Shown: piece after piece, positions 52,401-61,319 of the stretch
Layout of the letters: the number at the start of each line of letters is the position of its first letter
How positions within the stretch are numbered: the first letter of the stretch is position 1
Assembly: GCF_026000435.1 (NCBI RefSeq)
Contig: NZ_AP026764.1
Coordinates: forward strand, 1,116,001 to 1,180,000
DNA length: 64,000 nt
Reading direction: 5' to 3'
Source: Vibrio sp. STUT-A11
GTDB taxonomy: Bacteria > Pseudomonadota > Gammaproteobacteria > Enterobacterales > Vibrionaceae
Notes under the pieces: generated by a model
What the model was told of the DNA's origin: nothing
The model's database searches: none
Seen by the model: only the letters and a program-made list of their open reading frames with translations
Translations under genes and position numbers: made by a program

Positions 52401-53861
52401 ATGGAAATGAAAACACATTACATCGACGGTGCAATGTACACCGGCAGCTCTGAAGAGCATTTCACCACATACAATCCCGCTAATGGTGAACCGTTAGCCA
52501 ATGTTAAACAAGCAAATCAGCATGATATGGAAGCGGCGGTTGAGTCTGCAAAACGCGGCTTTGAAGTATGGTCTGCAATGACGGCAATCGAACGTAGCCG
52601 TATTCTTAACAAAGCCGTTGCGATTCTACGCGAACGTAATGACGAATTAGCCGCATTAGAAGTAGCCGATACAGGTAAGCCAATCCAAGAAGCAAACGCT
52701 GTTGATATTACGACAGGTGCTGATGTACTGGAATATTATGCGGGCTTAGCGCCTAGCTTACAGGGCGAACAACAACCGCTTAATGAAAACCAGTTTTTCT
52801 ACACACGCCGCGAACCTCTAGGCATTTGTGCGGGTATCGGTGCTTGGAACTACCCAATTCAAATCGCGATGTGGAAATCTGCACCAGCGCTTGCTGCTGG
52901 TAACGCAATGATTTTCAAACCATCGGAAGAAACGCCGCTGACAGCTCTTAAACTGGCTGAAATTTACTCAGAAGCGGGCATGCCTGACGGTGTATTTAAT
53001 GTTGTTCAGGGTGATTACCGCGTTGGCCAAATGCTAACGGCGCATCCTGATATTGCGAAAGTCTCTTTTACCGGCGAAGTAGGCACGGGCAAAATTGTCA
53101 TGGGTGACAGCGCGAAAACGCTTAAGCAAGTTACGATGGAGTTAGGCGGAAAGTCACCACTGATCGTCTTTGACGATGCGAAATTAAACGACGCTGTTTC
53201 AGCGGCTATGGTGGCTAACTTTTATACTCAGGGTGAAGTTTGTACCAACGGTACGCGCGTATTTGTTCATGAATCCATTTATGACGAGTTCGTTGAGCAG
53301 CTGAAAACTCGCACAGAATTATTGGTTATCGGTGATCCTCGTGATGAAAACACCCAAATCGGTGCGCTGATTTCTAAAGAACATGAAGGCAAAGTGTTGT
53401 CTGCGATTGAAGAAGCGAAAGCAAGCGGCGCAACGCTACTGACTGGCGGTTACAAAGTCACGGACAATGGTCTGGCTAGCGGTAACTTCGTTGCACCAAC
53501 AGTATTTGTTGATTGTGACGATAGCATGAGTGTTGTGCAGCAAGAGATCTTTGGCCCTGTCATGTCTGTGCTTAAGTTCAGTGACGAAGCTGAGGTTATC
53601 GAGCGTGCCAACGACACGGAATATGGTCTGGCTGCGGGTGTCTTCACGCAGAACCTCTCTCGCGCCCATCGCGTTATTCATAAAATTCAGGCGGGTATCT
53701 GCTGGGTTAATGCCTGGGGTGATTCTCCGGCAGAAATGCCAGTAGGCGGTTACAAGCAGTCCGGTATTGGCCGCGAGAACGGCGTCGAAACATTGAAGCA
53801 CTACACGCAAACTAAGAGTGTACTAGTTCAACTGAGCGACTTCGAAAGCCCTTACGCTTAA
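52401..53861 (+). CDS. betB: Betaine aldehyde dehydrogenase
   Basis: 486 residues of the aldehyde dehydrogenase superfamily. CAGIGAWNYPIQIAMWKSAP, the general base glutamate in VTMELGGKSPLIVF, and the catalytic cysteine in TQGEVCTNGTRVFV. It oxidises betaine aldehyde to glycine betaine with NAD(P). 18 bp after betI. Confidence 0.95.
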   Translation: MEMKTHYIDGAMYTGSSEEHFTTYNPANGEPLANVKQANQHDMEAAVESAKRGFEVWSAMTAIERSRILNKAVAILRERNDELAALEVADTGKPIQEANAVDITTGADVLEYYAGLAPSLQGEQQPLNENQFFYTRREPLGICAGIGAWNYPIQIAMWKSAPALAAGNAMIFKPSEETPLTALKLAEIYSEAGMPDGVFNVVQGDYRVGQMLTAHPDIAKVSFTGEVGTGKIVMGDSAKTLKQVTMELGGKSPLIVFDDAKLNDAVSAAMVANFYTQGEVCTNGTRVFVHESIYDEFVEQLKTRTELLVIGDPRDENTQIGALISKEHEGKVLSAIEEAKASGATLLTGGYKVTDNGLASGNFVAPTVFVDCDDSMSVVQQEIFGPVMSVLKFSDEAEVIERANDTEYGLAAGVFTQNLSRAHRVIHKIQAGICWVNAWGDSPAEMPVGGYKQSGIGRENGVETLKHYTQTKSVLVQLSDFESPYA

Positions 53862-53880
53862 ACCTTCCAGGAGAATCAAA

Positions 53881-55584
53881 ATGCAACAACACTACGATTA
53901 TATTATCGTCGGTGCGGGTTCGGCCGGCTGTGTTTTAGCGGATCGCTTGAGTGAAAGCGGTCAGCACTCTGTTTTATTGTTGGAAGCGGGTGGCACCGAT
54001 AAGAGTATTTTTATCCAAATGCCGACAGCACTTTCTTACCCGATGAACACCGAAAAATACGCTTGGCAATTCGAGACTGAGAAAGAAGATGGTCTTGATG
54101 GACGCCAGCTACACTGCCCTCGCGGTAAAGTTCTTGGTGGTAGCTCATCGATCAATGGCATGGTTTACGTACGTGGTCATGCTTGCGACTTCGACCAGTG
54201 GGAAGAAGAGGGCGCAAAAGGCTGGAACTACCAGGCGTGTTTACCTTACTTCCGTAAAGCAGAATCTTGGGTTGGTGGCGCGGACGAGTACCGTGGCGAT
54301 AGTGGCCCTGTTGGCACCTGCAACGGTAATGACATGAAGCTTAACCCACTGTACGAAGCGTTTATCGAAGCTGGTAAAGATGCGGGTTACCCAGAAACGG
54401 ATGATTACAACGGTTACCAGCAAGAGGGCTTCGGTCCGATGCATATGACGGTTGATAAAGGCGTGCGTGCTTCGACGTCCAATGCGTACTTAAGCCGTGC
54501 TAAAAAGCGCAAGAACTTCACGTTAATGAAGCGAGTCACCGTCCACCGTGTTTTACTTGAAGACAAGAAAGCGGTCGGCGTTGAATTCGAGCAATCTGGT
54601 TCAGTTAAACAGTGTTTTGCAAACAGTGAAGTGATTTCTAGTGCGGGTTCAATTGGATCGGTACAGCTGCTGCAACTTTCGGGTATCGGTCCTAAAGACG
54701 TACTGGATAAAGCCGGGATCGAGCTGAAACATGAACTGGAAGGCGTAGGTAAAAACTTGCAAGACCATCTGGAGGTTTACTTCCAATATCATTGCAAACA
54801 GCCAATCACGCTTAACAGTAAGTTAGGTTTGGTGAGTAAAGGTTTAATCGGTACCGAGTGGATTCTCACTCGTAAAGGCCTGGGTGCAACCAATCATTTT
54901 GAATCGTGCGCGTTTATTCGTTCTCGCGAAGGCTTGAAGTGGCCGAATATTCAATACCACTTCTTACCAGCGGCAATGCGTTATGACGGTCAAGCTGCTT
55001 TTGATGGTCATGGATTCCAGGTGCACGTTGGCCCTAATAAGCCAGAAAGCCGAGGCTCAGTAGAAGTAGTTTCGTCGAATCCGAACGACAAGCCGAAGAT
55101 CGAGTTCAACTACATCTCAACCGAGCAGGATAAGCAGGACTGGCGTGATTGTATTCGCCTGACACGTGAAATCTTGAATCAGCCAGCGATGGATGAGTTC
55201 CGTGGCGATGAGATTCAGCCAGGTTTAAACATCACGACTGACGAGCAAATTGATGAATGGGTGAAGCAGAACGTAGAGAGTGCTTACCATCCATCGTGTA
55301 GCTGCAAAATGGGCGCGGATGATGACCCGCTAGCTGTACTGGATGAGCAGTGCCAGGTACGAGGTATCCAAGGGTTACGTGTTGTGGATTCATCAATTTT
55401 TCCAACCATCCCAAATGGCAACTTGAATGCACCAACCATCATGGTGGCCGAGCGAGCGGCAGATATGATTTTGGGTAACAAACTCGAATCACAAAATAAC
55501 ACACCGGTTTGGATCGCTCCGAACTGGCAAGAAACGCAACGAATCCATCCCCCAAAAAGGGATTTAGCTTCGGTCTCTAAATGA
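53881..55584 (+). CDS. betA: Choline dehydrogenase
   Basis: 567 residues of the GMC oxidoreductase family. FAD-binding IIVGAGSAGCVLADRLSESG, GMC signature PRGKVLGGSSSINGMVYVRG, the BetA-type ESAYHPSCSCKMGADDDPLA with the catalytic histidine, and the final VDSSIFPTIPNGNLNAPTIM. It oxidises choline to betaine aldehyde at the membrane. The tail beyond about residue 540 is short and variable. Confidence 0.95.
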   Translation: MQQHYDYIIVGAGSAGCVLADRLSESGQHSVLLLEAGGTDKSIFIQMPTALSYPMNTEKYAWQFETEKEDGLDGRQLHCPRGKVLGGSSSINGMVYVRGHACDFDQWEEEGAKGWNYQACLPYFRKAESWVGGADEYRGDSGPVGTCNGNDMKLNPLYEAFIEAGKDAGYPETDDYNGYQQEGFGPMHMTVDKGVRASTSNAYLSRAKKRKNFTLMKRVTVHRVLLEDKKAVGVEFEQSGSVKQCFANSEVISSAGSIGSVQLLQLSGIGPKDVLDKAGIELKHELEGVGKNLQDHLEVYFQYHCKQPITLNSKLGLVSKGLIGTEWILTRKGLGATNHFESCAFIRSREGLKWPNIQYHFLPAAMRYDGQAAFDGHGFQVHVGPNKPESRGSVEVVSSNPNDKPKIEFNYISTEQDKQDWRDCIRLTREILNQPAMDEFRGDEIQPGLNITTDEQIDEWVKQNVESAYHPSCSCKMGADDDPLAVLDEQCQVRGIQGLRVVDSSIFPTIPNGNLNAPTIMVAERAADMILGNKLESQNNTPVWIAPNWQETQRIHPPKRDLASVSK

Positions 55585-55630
55585 ATAATAAATTAACAAG
55601 TAAGTCAGAAATCATTACAAGGAACTAAAC

Positions 55631-56569
55631 ATGTCTAAGATTACTAAAATTTTCTCATCTATCGCGTTAAGTACCTTAGCTACTGGTGCTTACGCAAACC
55701 AATGTGAAACTGTTCGATTTGCCGATGTAGGTTGGACAGATATTACGGCAACCACCGCCGTTACTTCCGAACTTCTAAAAGGTTTAGGGTACAAGACCAA
55801 AACGGATCTGCTTTCTGTACCAGTCACCTATTCGTCAATGGCAAATGGCGACATCGATATTTTCCTCGGTAACTGGATGCCAACAATGGAAGGAGATATC
55901 GCTAAGTACCGTGATGCTGGCACCGTCGAGACCGTTAAAGCTAACCTTGTAGGTGCGAAGTACACGCTAGCCGTTCCAAAATATGTTTATGATGCAGGTG
56001 TTACCAACTTTGCTGACCTGGTAAAGCATGCCGACAAATTTAAAGACCGCATCTACGGTATCGAACCGGGTAACGATGGTAACCGCTTAATCCAATCCAT
56101 GATCGACAAAGATGCGTTTGGCCTGAAAGAATTCAGCTTAGTTGAGTCAAGTGAAGCTGGTATGGTTTCACAAGTCTCTCGCGCAGTCCGTCGCAACCAG
56201 TGGATTGTATACCTGGGTTGGGCGCCGCACCCGATGAACAACAACGTTGAGATGGAATATCTAGCGGGTGGCGACGACTTCTTTGGTCCAAACTACGGTG
56301 GCGCTAACGTTTATACCAACGTTCGTAAAAACTACCTTTCTGAGTGTCCAAATGTTGGTCAGTTAGTGAAGAACCTCGAGTTTAGCCTGGAAATGGAAAA
56401 CGAGTTAATGGAAGCGATTCTTAACCAGAAGCAAAAGCCATCGAAAGCGGCCCAAGCGTGGTTAAACGCGAATCAAGATCAAATCGAAGCGTGGCTGAAA
56501 GATGTGAAAACGGTCGATGGCCAGGATGCACAGGCAGCTATTTCAGCGTACTTAAAAACAGACGCTTAA
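55631..56569 (+). CDS. choX: Choline/betaine ABC transporter substrate-binding protein
   Basis: 312 residues. Signal peptide (SSIALSTLATGAYA, cleavage near residue 23), then the OpuAC/ChoX fold with ligand-cage aromatics in ADVGWTDITATTA, LGNWMPTMEGDI and VYLGWAPHPMNNNVEMEYL. It binds choline in the periplasm. Called proX in many Vibrio papers; the sequence type and the bet context favour choline as main ligand. Confidence 0.9.
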   Translation: MSKITKIFSSIALSTLATGAYANQCETVRFADVGWTDITATTAVTSELLKGLGYKTKTDLLSVPVTYSSMANGDIDIFLGNWMPTMEGDIAKYRDAGTVETVKANLVGAKYTLAVPKYVYDAGVTNFADLVKHADKFKDRIYGIEPGNDGNRLIQSMIDKDAFGLKEFSLVESSEAGMVSQVSRAVRRNQWIVYLGWAPHPMNNNVEMEYLAGGDDFFGPNYGGANVYTNVRKNYLSECPNVGQLVKNLEFSLEMENELMEAILNQKQKPSKAAQAWLNANQDQIEAWLKDVKTVDGQDAQAAISAYLKTDA

Positions 56570-56622
56570 TTCGATCTTATACCCGAACAGTCTCAATTTG
56601 ATGGGCTAATCAGGTATATCTG

Positions 56623-56640
56623 GTGGGTCGGAGTACCCAC
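56623..56640 (+). other. Intercistronic hairpin after choX
   Basis: The stem GTGGGT/ACCCAC with a 6-nt loop lies in the 94-bp gap before the permease gene, without a T-run. It fits a stability element for the binding-protein message. Confidence 0.5.
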
Positions 56641-56663
56641 TTCATTAACAAAAAGGGTTTATT

Positions 56664-57506
56664 GTGAATATGATTACGGACAACAAACTACCTTTAGGGC
56701 AGTGGATGGAAACGGGTGTTGATTGGTTAACCGTCAATGCGTCTGGTTTCTTTGACACTATCTCTATTACACTTGAAACCATCATTATGTTTGTGGTGGA
56801 TATTTTCAAATGGATGCCACCTGCGGCTCCAATCATTATGACGGCAGCAATCGCTTGGTTCTTACACCGTAGTATTCCTCTTGTGGTATTTATCGTGCTT
56901 GCTTTGTTAGCGATTCTTAACCTTGGTTACTGGCAAGAGATGCTGGAAACCTTTGTCCTTGTTTTTGCTGCGACAACGATTTCCGTATTAATTGGTGTGC
57001 CTTTAGGAATTATGGCTGCGCATCGTCCTTGGTTATATACATTACTCAGACCGATTCTGGACTTGATGCAAACCGTACCAACGTTTGTATACCTGATTCC
57101 GACACTGGTTCTGTTTGGTTTAGGTATCGTACCGGGGCTTATCTCAACCATTATATTCGCCATTGCGGCACCAATTCGATTGACTTATCTGGGCATTATT
57201 AAAGTACCGGAAGAGTTATTAGAAGCAGGTAAGGCGTTTGGTGCAAGCCGCATGAAACTGCTGTTTAAGGTGGAGTTACCTGCGGCATTACCAAGCATCA
57301 TGGCAGGCGTGACGCAATGTATCATGCTGTCTCTTTCAATGGTGGTTATTGCGGCGCTAGTGGGTGCTGACGGTTTAGGTAAGCCGGTTGTACGTGCGCT
57401 AAACACGGTAAATATCTCACAAGGTTTTGAAGCAGGATTAGCCATTGTTCTTGTGGCAATCATCCTTGATCGCTTGTGTAAAGCACCAAACCAGAAGGAG
57501 GCGTAA
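56664..57506 (+). CDS. choW: Choline ABC transporter permease
   Basis: 280 residues, six or so transmembrane segments. It has the ProW/ChoW features GVPLGIMAAHRPWLYTLLRP, DLMQTVPTFVYLIPTLVLFG and the EAA loop ELLEAGKAFGASRMKLLFKV. Likely GTG start at 56664, 6 nt after AAAAGGG; an ATG at 56670 is the alternative. Confidence 0.92.
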   Translation: MNMITDNKLPLGQWMETGVDWLTVNASGFFDTISITLETIIMFVVDIFKWMPPAAPIIMTAAIAWFLHRSIPLVVFIVLALLAILNLGYWQEMLETFVLVFAATTISVLIGVPLGIMAAHRPWLYTLLRPILDLMQTVPTFVYLIPTLVLFGLGIVPGLISTIIFAIAAPIRLTYLGIIKVPEELLEAGKAFGASRMKLLFKVELPAALPSIMAGVTQCIMLSLSMVVIAALVGADGLGKPVVRALNTVNISQGFEAGLAIVLVAIILDRLCKAPNQKEA

Positions 57507-57508
57507 TC

Positions 57509-58693
57509 ATGAACGCAATTACTATTGAAAACCTTGATGTGGTATTTGGTCAACAGCAAACGCAAGCGCTGAACCTGCTAGACCAAGGTAAATCACGACA
57601 AGAAATCATCGACGAAACGGGTCAAGTGGTTGGCGTTGATAACGTATCGTTGAGCGTCAAACAGGGTGAGATCTGTGTACTGATGGGCTTGTCCGGTTCA
57701 GGTAAGTCCAGTTTGCTTCGTACTGTGAATGGCTTGAATGATATCTCTCGTGGCTCTTTGAAAATCAAAGATGGCGACAACATGGTGGAACTGGCGAACT
57801 GTGATGAACAGACGCTTCGCCATTTACGTACTCATCGTGTTTCTATGGTGTTTCAGAAGTTCGCCTTGATGCCTTGGTTATCGGTCTTAGATAACGTGGC
57901 GTTTGGACTGGAGATGCAAGGCATTGGCAAAGCTGAACGTCGTGAAAAAGCACGTGCGCAGTTAGAAATGGTGGGCCTATCTGAGTGGGAGAATAAGTTC
58001 CCACATGAGCTTTCTGGCGGTATGCAGCAGCGTGTTGGCTTGGCTCGCGCATTTGCGATGAATACTGACATTCTACTCATGGATGAACCGTTTTCGGCAC
58101 TCGATCCTTTGATTCGTGCTCAGTTACAGGATGAACTGATTCTTCTTCAAGAGAAGCTGAACAAGACGATTCTGTTCGTAAGTCACGACTTGGATGAAGC
58201 GCTTAAAATTGGTAACAATATCGCGATCATGGAGTCGGGCAAACTGATTCAGCATGGCAAACCAGAGCAGATTATCCTGACGCCAGAGAACGATTATGTA
58301 GCGGACTTCGTGGCACACACTAATCCATTAAATGTACTCAAAGGTCGCTCTTTGATGCAGTCGAGTGACACTTTAGTTCGTGAAGAACAACGTGTACTTA
58401 TCTGTCCAGATAAAGATATTTGGGTGACTCAAGAAACTAAAGGCTTGAGCTTAGCTGATGCAGGCGACTTATTGATATTATGGGATGCCGAATCATCGAA
58501 CCTCAATGATGTGAACGAAAACTCATTGGTTCAGGTGAGCCCGGACATCAGCATGCGTGAAGCGATTGAGCTAAAACAGCGCAGTAATCAGCCACTATTG
58601 ATGGTGGAAGATAACCAGCTGGTAGGCGTGTTGAGTGATAATGAGTTATACGATGCACTACTTGGAAATTTCAGGTCAGATAAAGTGGCTTGA
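57509..58693 (+). CDS. choV: Choline ABC transporter ATP-binding protein
   Basis: 394 residues. Walker A GLSGSGKSS, signature LSGGMQQRVGLARAFA, Walker B ILLMDEPFSALDPL, then a C-terminal regulatory region with a CBS-like unit (residues about 290-394, ending LLMVEDNQLVGVLSDNELYD). Such domains tune the related betaine transporters to ionic strength. It lies 2 bp after choW and ends the operon. Confidence 0.93.
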   Translation: MNAITIENLDVVFGQQQTQALNLLDQGKSRQEIIDETGQVVGVDNVSLSVKQGEICVLMGLSGSGKSSLLRTVNGLNDISRGSLKIKDGDNMVELANCDEQTLRHLRTHRVSMVFQKFALMPWLSVLDNVAFGLEMQGIGKAERREKARAQLEMVGLSEWENKFPHELSGGMQQRVGLARAFAMNTDILLMDEPFSALDPLIRAQLQDELILLQEKLNKTILFVSHDLDEALKIGNNIAIMESGKLIQHGKPEQIILTPENDYVADFVAHTNPLNVLKGRSLMQSSDTLVREEQRVLICPDKDIWVTQETKGLSLADAGDLLILWDAESSNLNDVNENSLVQVSPDISMREAIELKQRSNQPLLMVEDNQLVGVLSDNELYDALLGNFRSDKVA

Positions 58694-58726
58694 TTAACGC
58701 CAGCTTGTAGAATGCCACAGTAAGAA

Positions 58727-58754
58727 GAGCCGCAGTCACGCTGCGGCTTTTTTC
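58727..58754 (+). terminator. Terminator of the bet/cho operon
   Basis: The stem GCCGCAG/CTGCGGC with loop TCACG is followed by TTTTTTC. Confidence 0.92.
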
Positions 58755-58774
58755 TATGTGGTTCAGAGTATATA

Positions 58775-58945
58775 CACATCATTCTGAACAGCGAGGAATG
58801 AGCGTGATTCAGAATCTACTTTTAGAGCACTTTGCTGTTAGGACAATCCCTAAAACATCTGACCGCGCGGATAGTAGATTCCTAGTCTCGCCAAGGCTCG
58901 CTGGAATGACGTCGATGAATGAGAATAGACCACGGTCATCCTGAA
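58775..58945. repeat. Palindromic intergenic repeat-like element
   Basis: The stretch contains CATTCTGAACAGCGAGGAAT and GATTCAGAATCTAC near its left end, and AGTAGATTCCTAGTCTCG with CTCGCTGGAATGACG further right; these arms are partly complementary (GAATCTAC with GTAGATTC). Such intergenic palindromes recur in Vibrio genomes, commonly between convergent genes as here. Copy number cannot be judged from one window. Confidence 0.5.
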
Positions 58946-58972
58946 GAGTCTTTCAGTAATGAAAACGCAGGA

Positions 58973-59755
58973 TTATTGATCTTTGTCTTCTTTACCTTTA
59001 TTCACTGCATTCGCAATGTCTTGCACCGCCTCAACTAAGTTAATTGGCATAGGGAAAATTATCGTTGACGTTTTGTCCGTGGTGATTTCTGTCAGTGTCT
59101 GCATGTAGCGTAATTGCAGGGCATTTGGGGCTTCATTCAACATTTTAGCTGCATCTTTTAACTTGTTAGACGCCTCTAACTCACCCGTTGCATGAATGAT
59201 TTTCGCACGACGATTACGCTCGGCTTCGGCTTGACGTGCAAGAGCCCGCACCATACTTTCATTCAGATCAACATGTTTGACTTCGACGGTGGCTATTTTT
59301 ATACCCCAGTCATCGGTTTGCTGATCAAGGATCGCTTGTAAGTCTTTATTGAGTCGATCCCGCTCGGAGAGAAGCTCATCTAACTCATGTTGACCTAATA
59401 CGGAACGCAGCGTGGTTTGTGCCAACTGACTGGTTGCTTCGCCGTAGCTTTCAATATTATTGATGGCCATTTGTGGGTCTACCACACGGAAGTAGACCAC
59501 GGCGTTTACGCGCACAGACACGTTATCTTTGGTTATCAGGTCTTGGGTTGGCACGTCCAGAACGATGGTTCGTAAGTCTACTCGTACCATTTGTTGGATA
59601 AAGGGGATCAAGATGATAAGGCCAGGGCCTTTTACCTCTTGAAATCGACCCAAGAAGAAAATGACACCACGTTCGTACTCACGTAATACTTTGAAAATCT
59701 GTGTCGCTAGTGCGATCAACAGAACGACGATCACAGAAACAGTGTAGAGCAACAT
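58973..59755 (-). CDS. Slipin / stomatin-like SPFH membrane protein
   Basis: 260 residues. One N-terminal membrane segment (VSVIVVLLIALATQIFKVLR) then the SPFH domain: YERGVIFFLGRFQEVKGPGL, VDLRTIVLDVPTQDLITKDN, RSVLGQHELDELLSERDRLN, and a C-terminal helix AQAEAERNRR-like ARQAEAERNRRAKIIHATGE. It pairs with the NfeD protease gene 9 bp upstream; the two together are thought to act in membrane protein quality control. AGGAGG ribosome site. Confidence 0.92.
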   Translation of the reverse strand: MLLYTVSVIVVLLIALATQIFKVLREYERGVIFFLGRFQEVKGPGLIILIPFIQQMVRVDLRTIVLDVPTQDLITKDNVSVRVNAVVYFRVVDPQMAINNIESYGEATSQLAQTTLRSVLGQHELDELLSERDRLNKDLQAILDQQTDDWGIKIATVEVKHVDLNESMVRALARQAEAERNRRAKIIHATGELEASNKLKDAAKMLNEAPNALQLRYMQTLTEITTDKTSTIIFPMPINLVEAVQDIANAVNKGKEDKDQ

Positions 59756-59764
59756 ATTCGCCTC

Positions 59765-61144
59765 CTATTTATTAGGGCGGTCACTGGGCTTCACGGTTAA
59801 GGTTAGCCCTTTAACATTAACAACGGTAACTTGGTCACCTTGTTTGAGTCCTTGGTGTTCTTCTGTTTTGGCTTGCCAGAATGCACCGTCCATTTGCACA
59901 CGGCCTTCGCCGTCAATAAAGTCATCACTGACTACTGCATGTTTACCCGGGTACGTCTCTAAGCCGGTAGTCACATGTCGTTGGCGAATTCTAACCAGCA
60001 TGCCGACGGTCAACACGATAAGTGCGACAGAGAAGATTGAAAGACCAAAAATTAAAGGCAGCGCGACTTGGAAGCCTGGTAAGTCACTATCCATAAGGAA
60101 TATTGACCCCAGAATAAAGGCTGCCACACCGCCTAAGCCCAAAACGCCAAAGCTCGGGCTGAATGCCTCTGCTACCATAAGTGCGATACCTAGTAATAAC
60201 AGACCTAAACCTGCGTAGTTGACAGGCATCATTTGCAGTGCGTACATGGCAAGTAACAGGCAAATACCGCCTAAAACGCCGGGTAAACCGATCCCAGGAT
60301 TATAGAATTCCAAAAGCAGGCCATAGATTCCGATAAGGATAAGAATGTAAGCGACATTTGGGTTGGTGATAACGGCTAACATTTCTGCACGCCAATCGGG
60401 CACTCTTTCCACCCAAACCGGATTATCCAATGATAATGTTGAGGGTTGATTGTTTATGTTGACGGTTGTGCCGTTTATCAGTTGAACCAGTTCTTCTGGA
60501 GAGTTAGCGATATAATCAATGACATTCAGTTCTAGTGCTTCTTGTGCATCCAGACTGGCCGCTTCACTGACCGCTTTCTCCGCCCATTCGGCATTGCGGT
60601 CATGTAATTTGGCTAGACCTTTAATGTAGGCTTTCGCGTCATTAATGACTTTTTTCTCCATTGCTGTTTTAGCGGGGACTTTTTCTGAGGTGCTATCTGC
60701 AGGTTCTTGTTGGTCTTTGCCTTGTTCGTTTTGATCTTCGCCAGGGGAAGGGGCTCCCGGTGCACCACCACCTAACGCAACTGGAGTAGCCGCACCAAGG
60801 TTTGTTGCTTCGGCCATTGCTGCTACGTGACTGGCGAGAAGAATATAAGTACCTGCACTGGCCGCTCTGGAACCTGAAGGGCCAACCCAAGTGGCGACGG
60901 GAATAGATGATGTGGTGATAGCATGGATGATGTCTCTCATCGAGCTATCGAGGCCTCCCGGAGTATCCATTTTCAAAATGACTAATCTGATATTTTCCTG
61001 CTGAGCCTGCTCTATTTCTCTGGCAAGATAATCGCTGATAGCGGGGCCAATCGCACCATTAACCGGGACGATCCATACCGTGTTCGCCAATGCTTGACTG
61101 GCAAACAGGATAAACGGCAAGAGCCATATTCGTATTCGTTTCAT
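59765..61144 (-). CDS. NfeD family membrane-bound ClpP-class serine protease
   Basis: 459 residues. Signal sequence (LLPFILFASQALA), ClpP-like protease domain with MDTPGGLDSSMRDIIHAITT and the nucleophile serine in GPSGSRAASAGTYI and a downstream lysine-containing KAKxxI-like NDAKAYIKGLAK; four or so transmembrane segments (about 240-390), and a C-terminal NfeD OB-fold domain (GKHAVVSDDFIDGEGRVQMD). A loop of low complexity (GGGAPGAPSPGEDQNEQGKD) is inserted in the protease domain. Partner of the slipin. Confidence 0.92.
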   Translation of the reverse strand: MKRIRIWLLPFILFASQALANTVWIVPVNGAIGPAISDYLAREIEQAQQENIRLVILKMDTPGGLDSSMRDIIHAITTSSIPVATWVGPSGSRAASAGTYILLASHVAAMAEATNLGAATPVALGGGAPGAPSPGEDQNEQGKDQQEPADSTSEKVPAKTAMEKKVINDAKAYIKGLAKLHDRNAEWAEKAVSEAASLDAQEALELNVIDYIANSPEELVQLINGTTVNINNQPSTLSLDNPVWVERVPDWRAEMLAVITNPNVAYILILIGIYGLLLEFYNPGIGLPGVLGGICLLLAMYALQMMPVNYAGLGLLLLGIALMVAEAFSPSFGVLGLGGVAAFILGSIFLMDSDLPGFQVALPLIFGLSIFSVALIVLTVGMLVRIRQRHVTTGLETYPGKHAVVSDDFIDGEGRVQMDGAFWQAKTEEHQGLKQGDQVTVVNVKGLTLTVKPSDRPNK

Positions 61145-61319
61145 ACCGTCCTCCTAGTGCAGTGACAGGGACTTGTTTAAAGTATATACGCAAGTAGTCA
61201 CTGTATGCGTCGTTAGATGACTTTGGTTTGTAAGATCAGGAGAGAGGGAATGAACGGTAAAGGCGGTGCAGGGGCTGTCGGCAGGCAAGTTCAAAGAATG
61301 ATTGCCTGCCTCACTTAAG

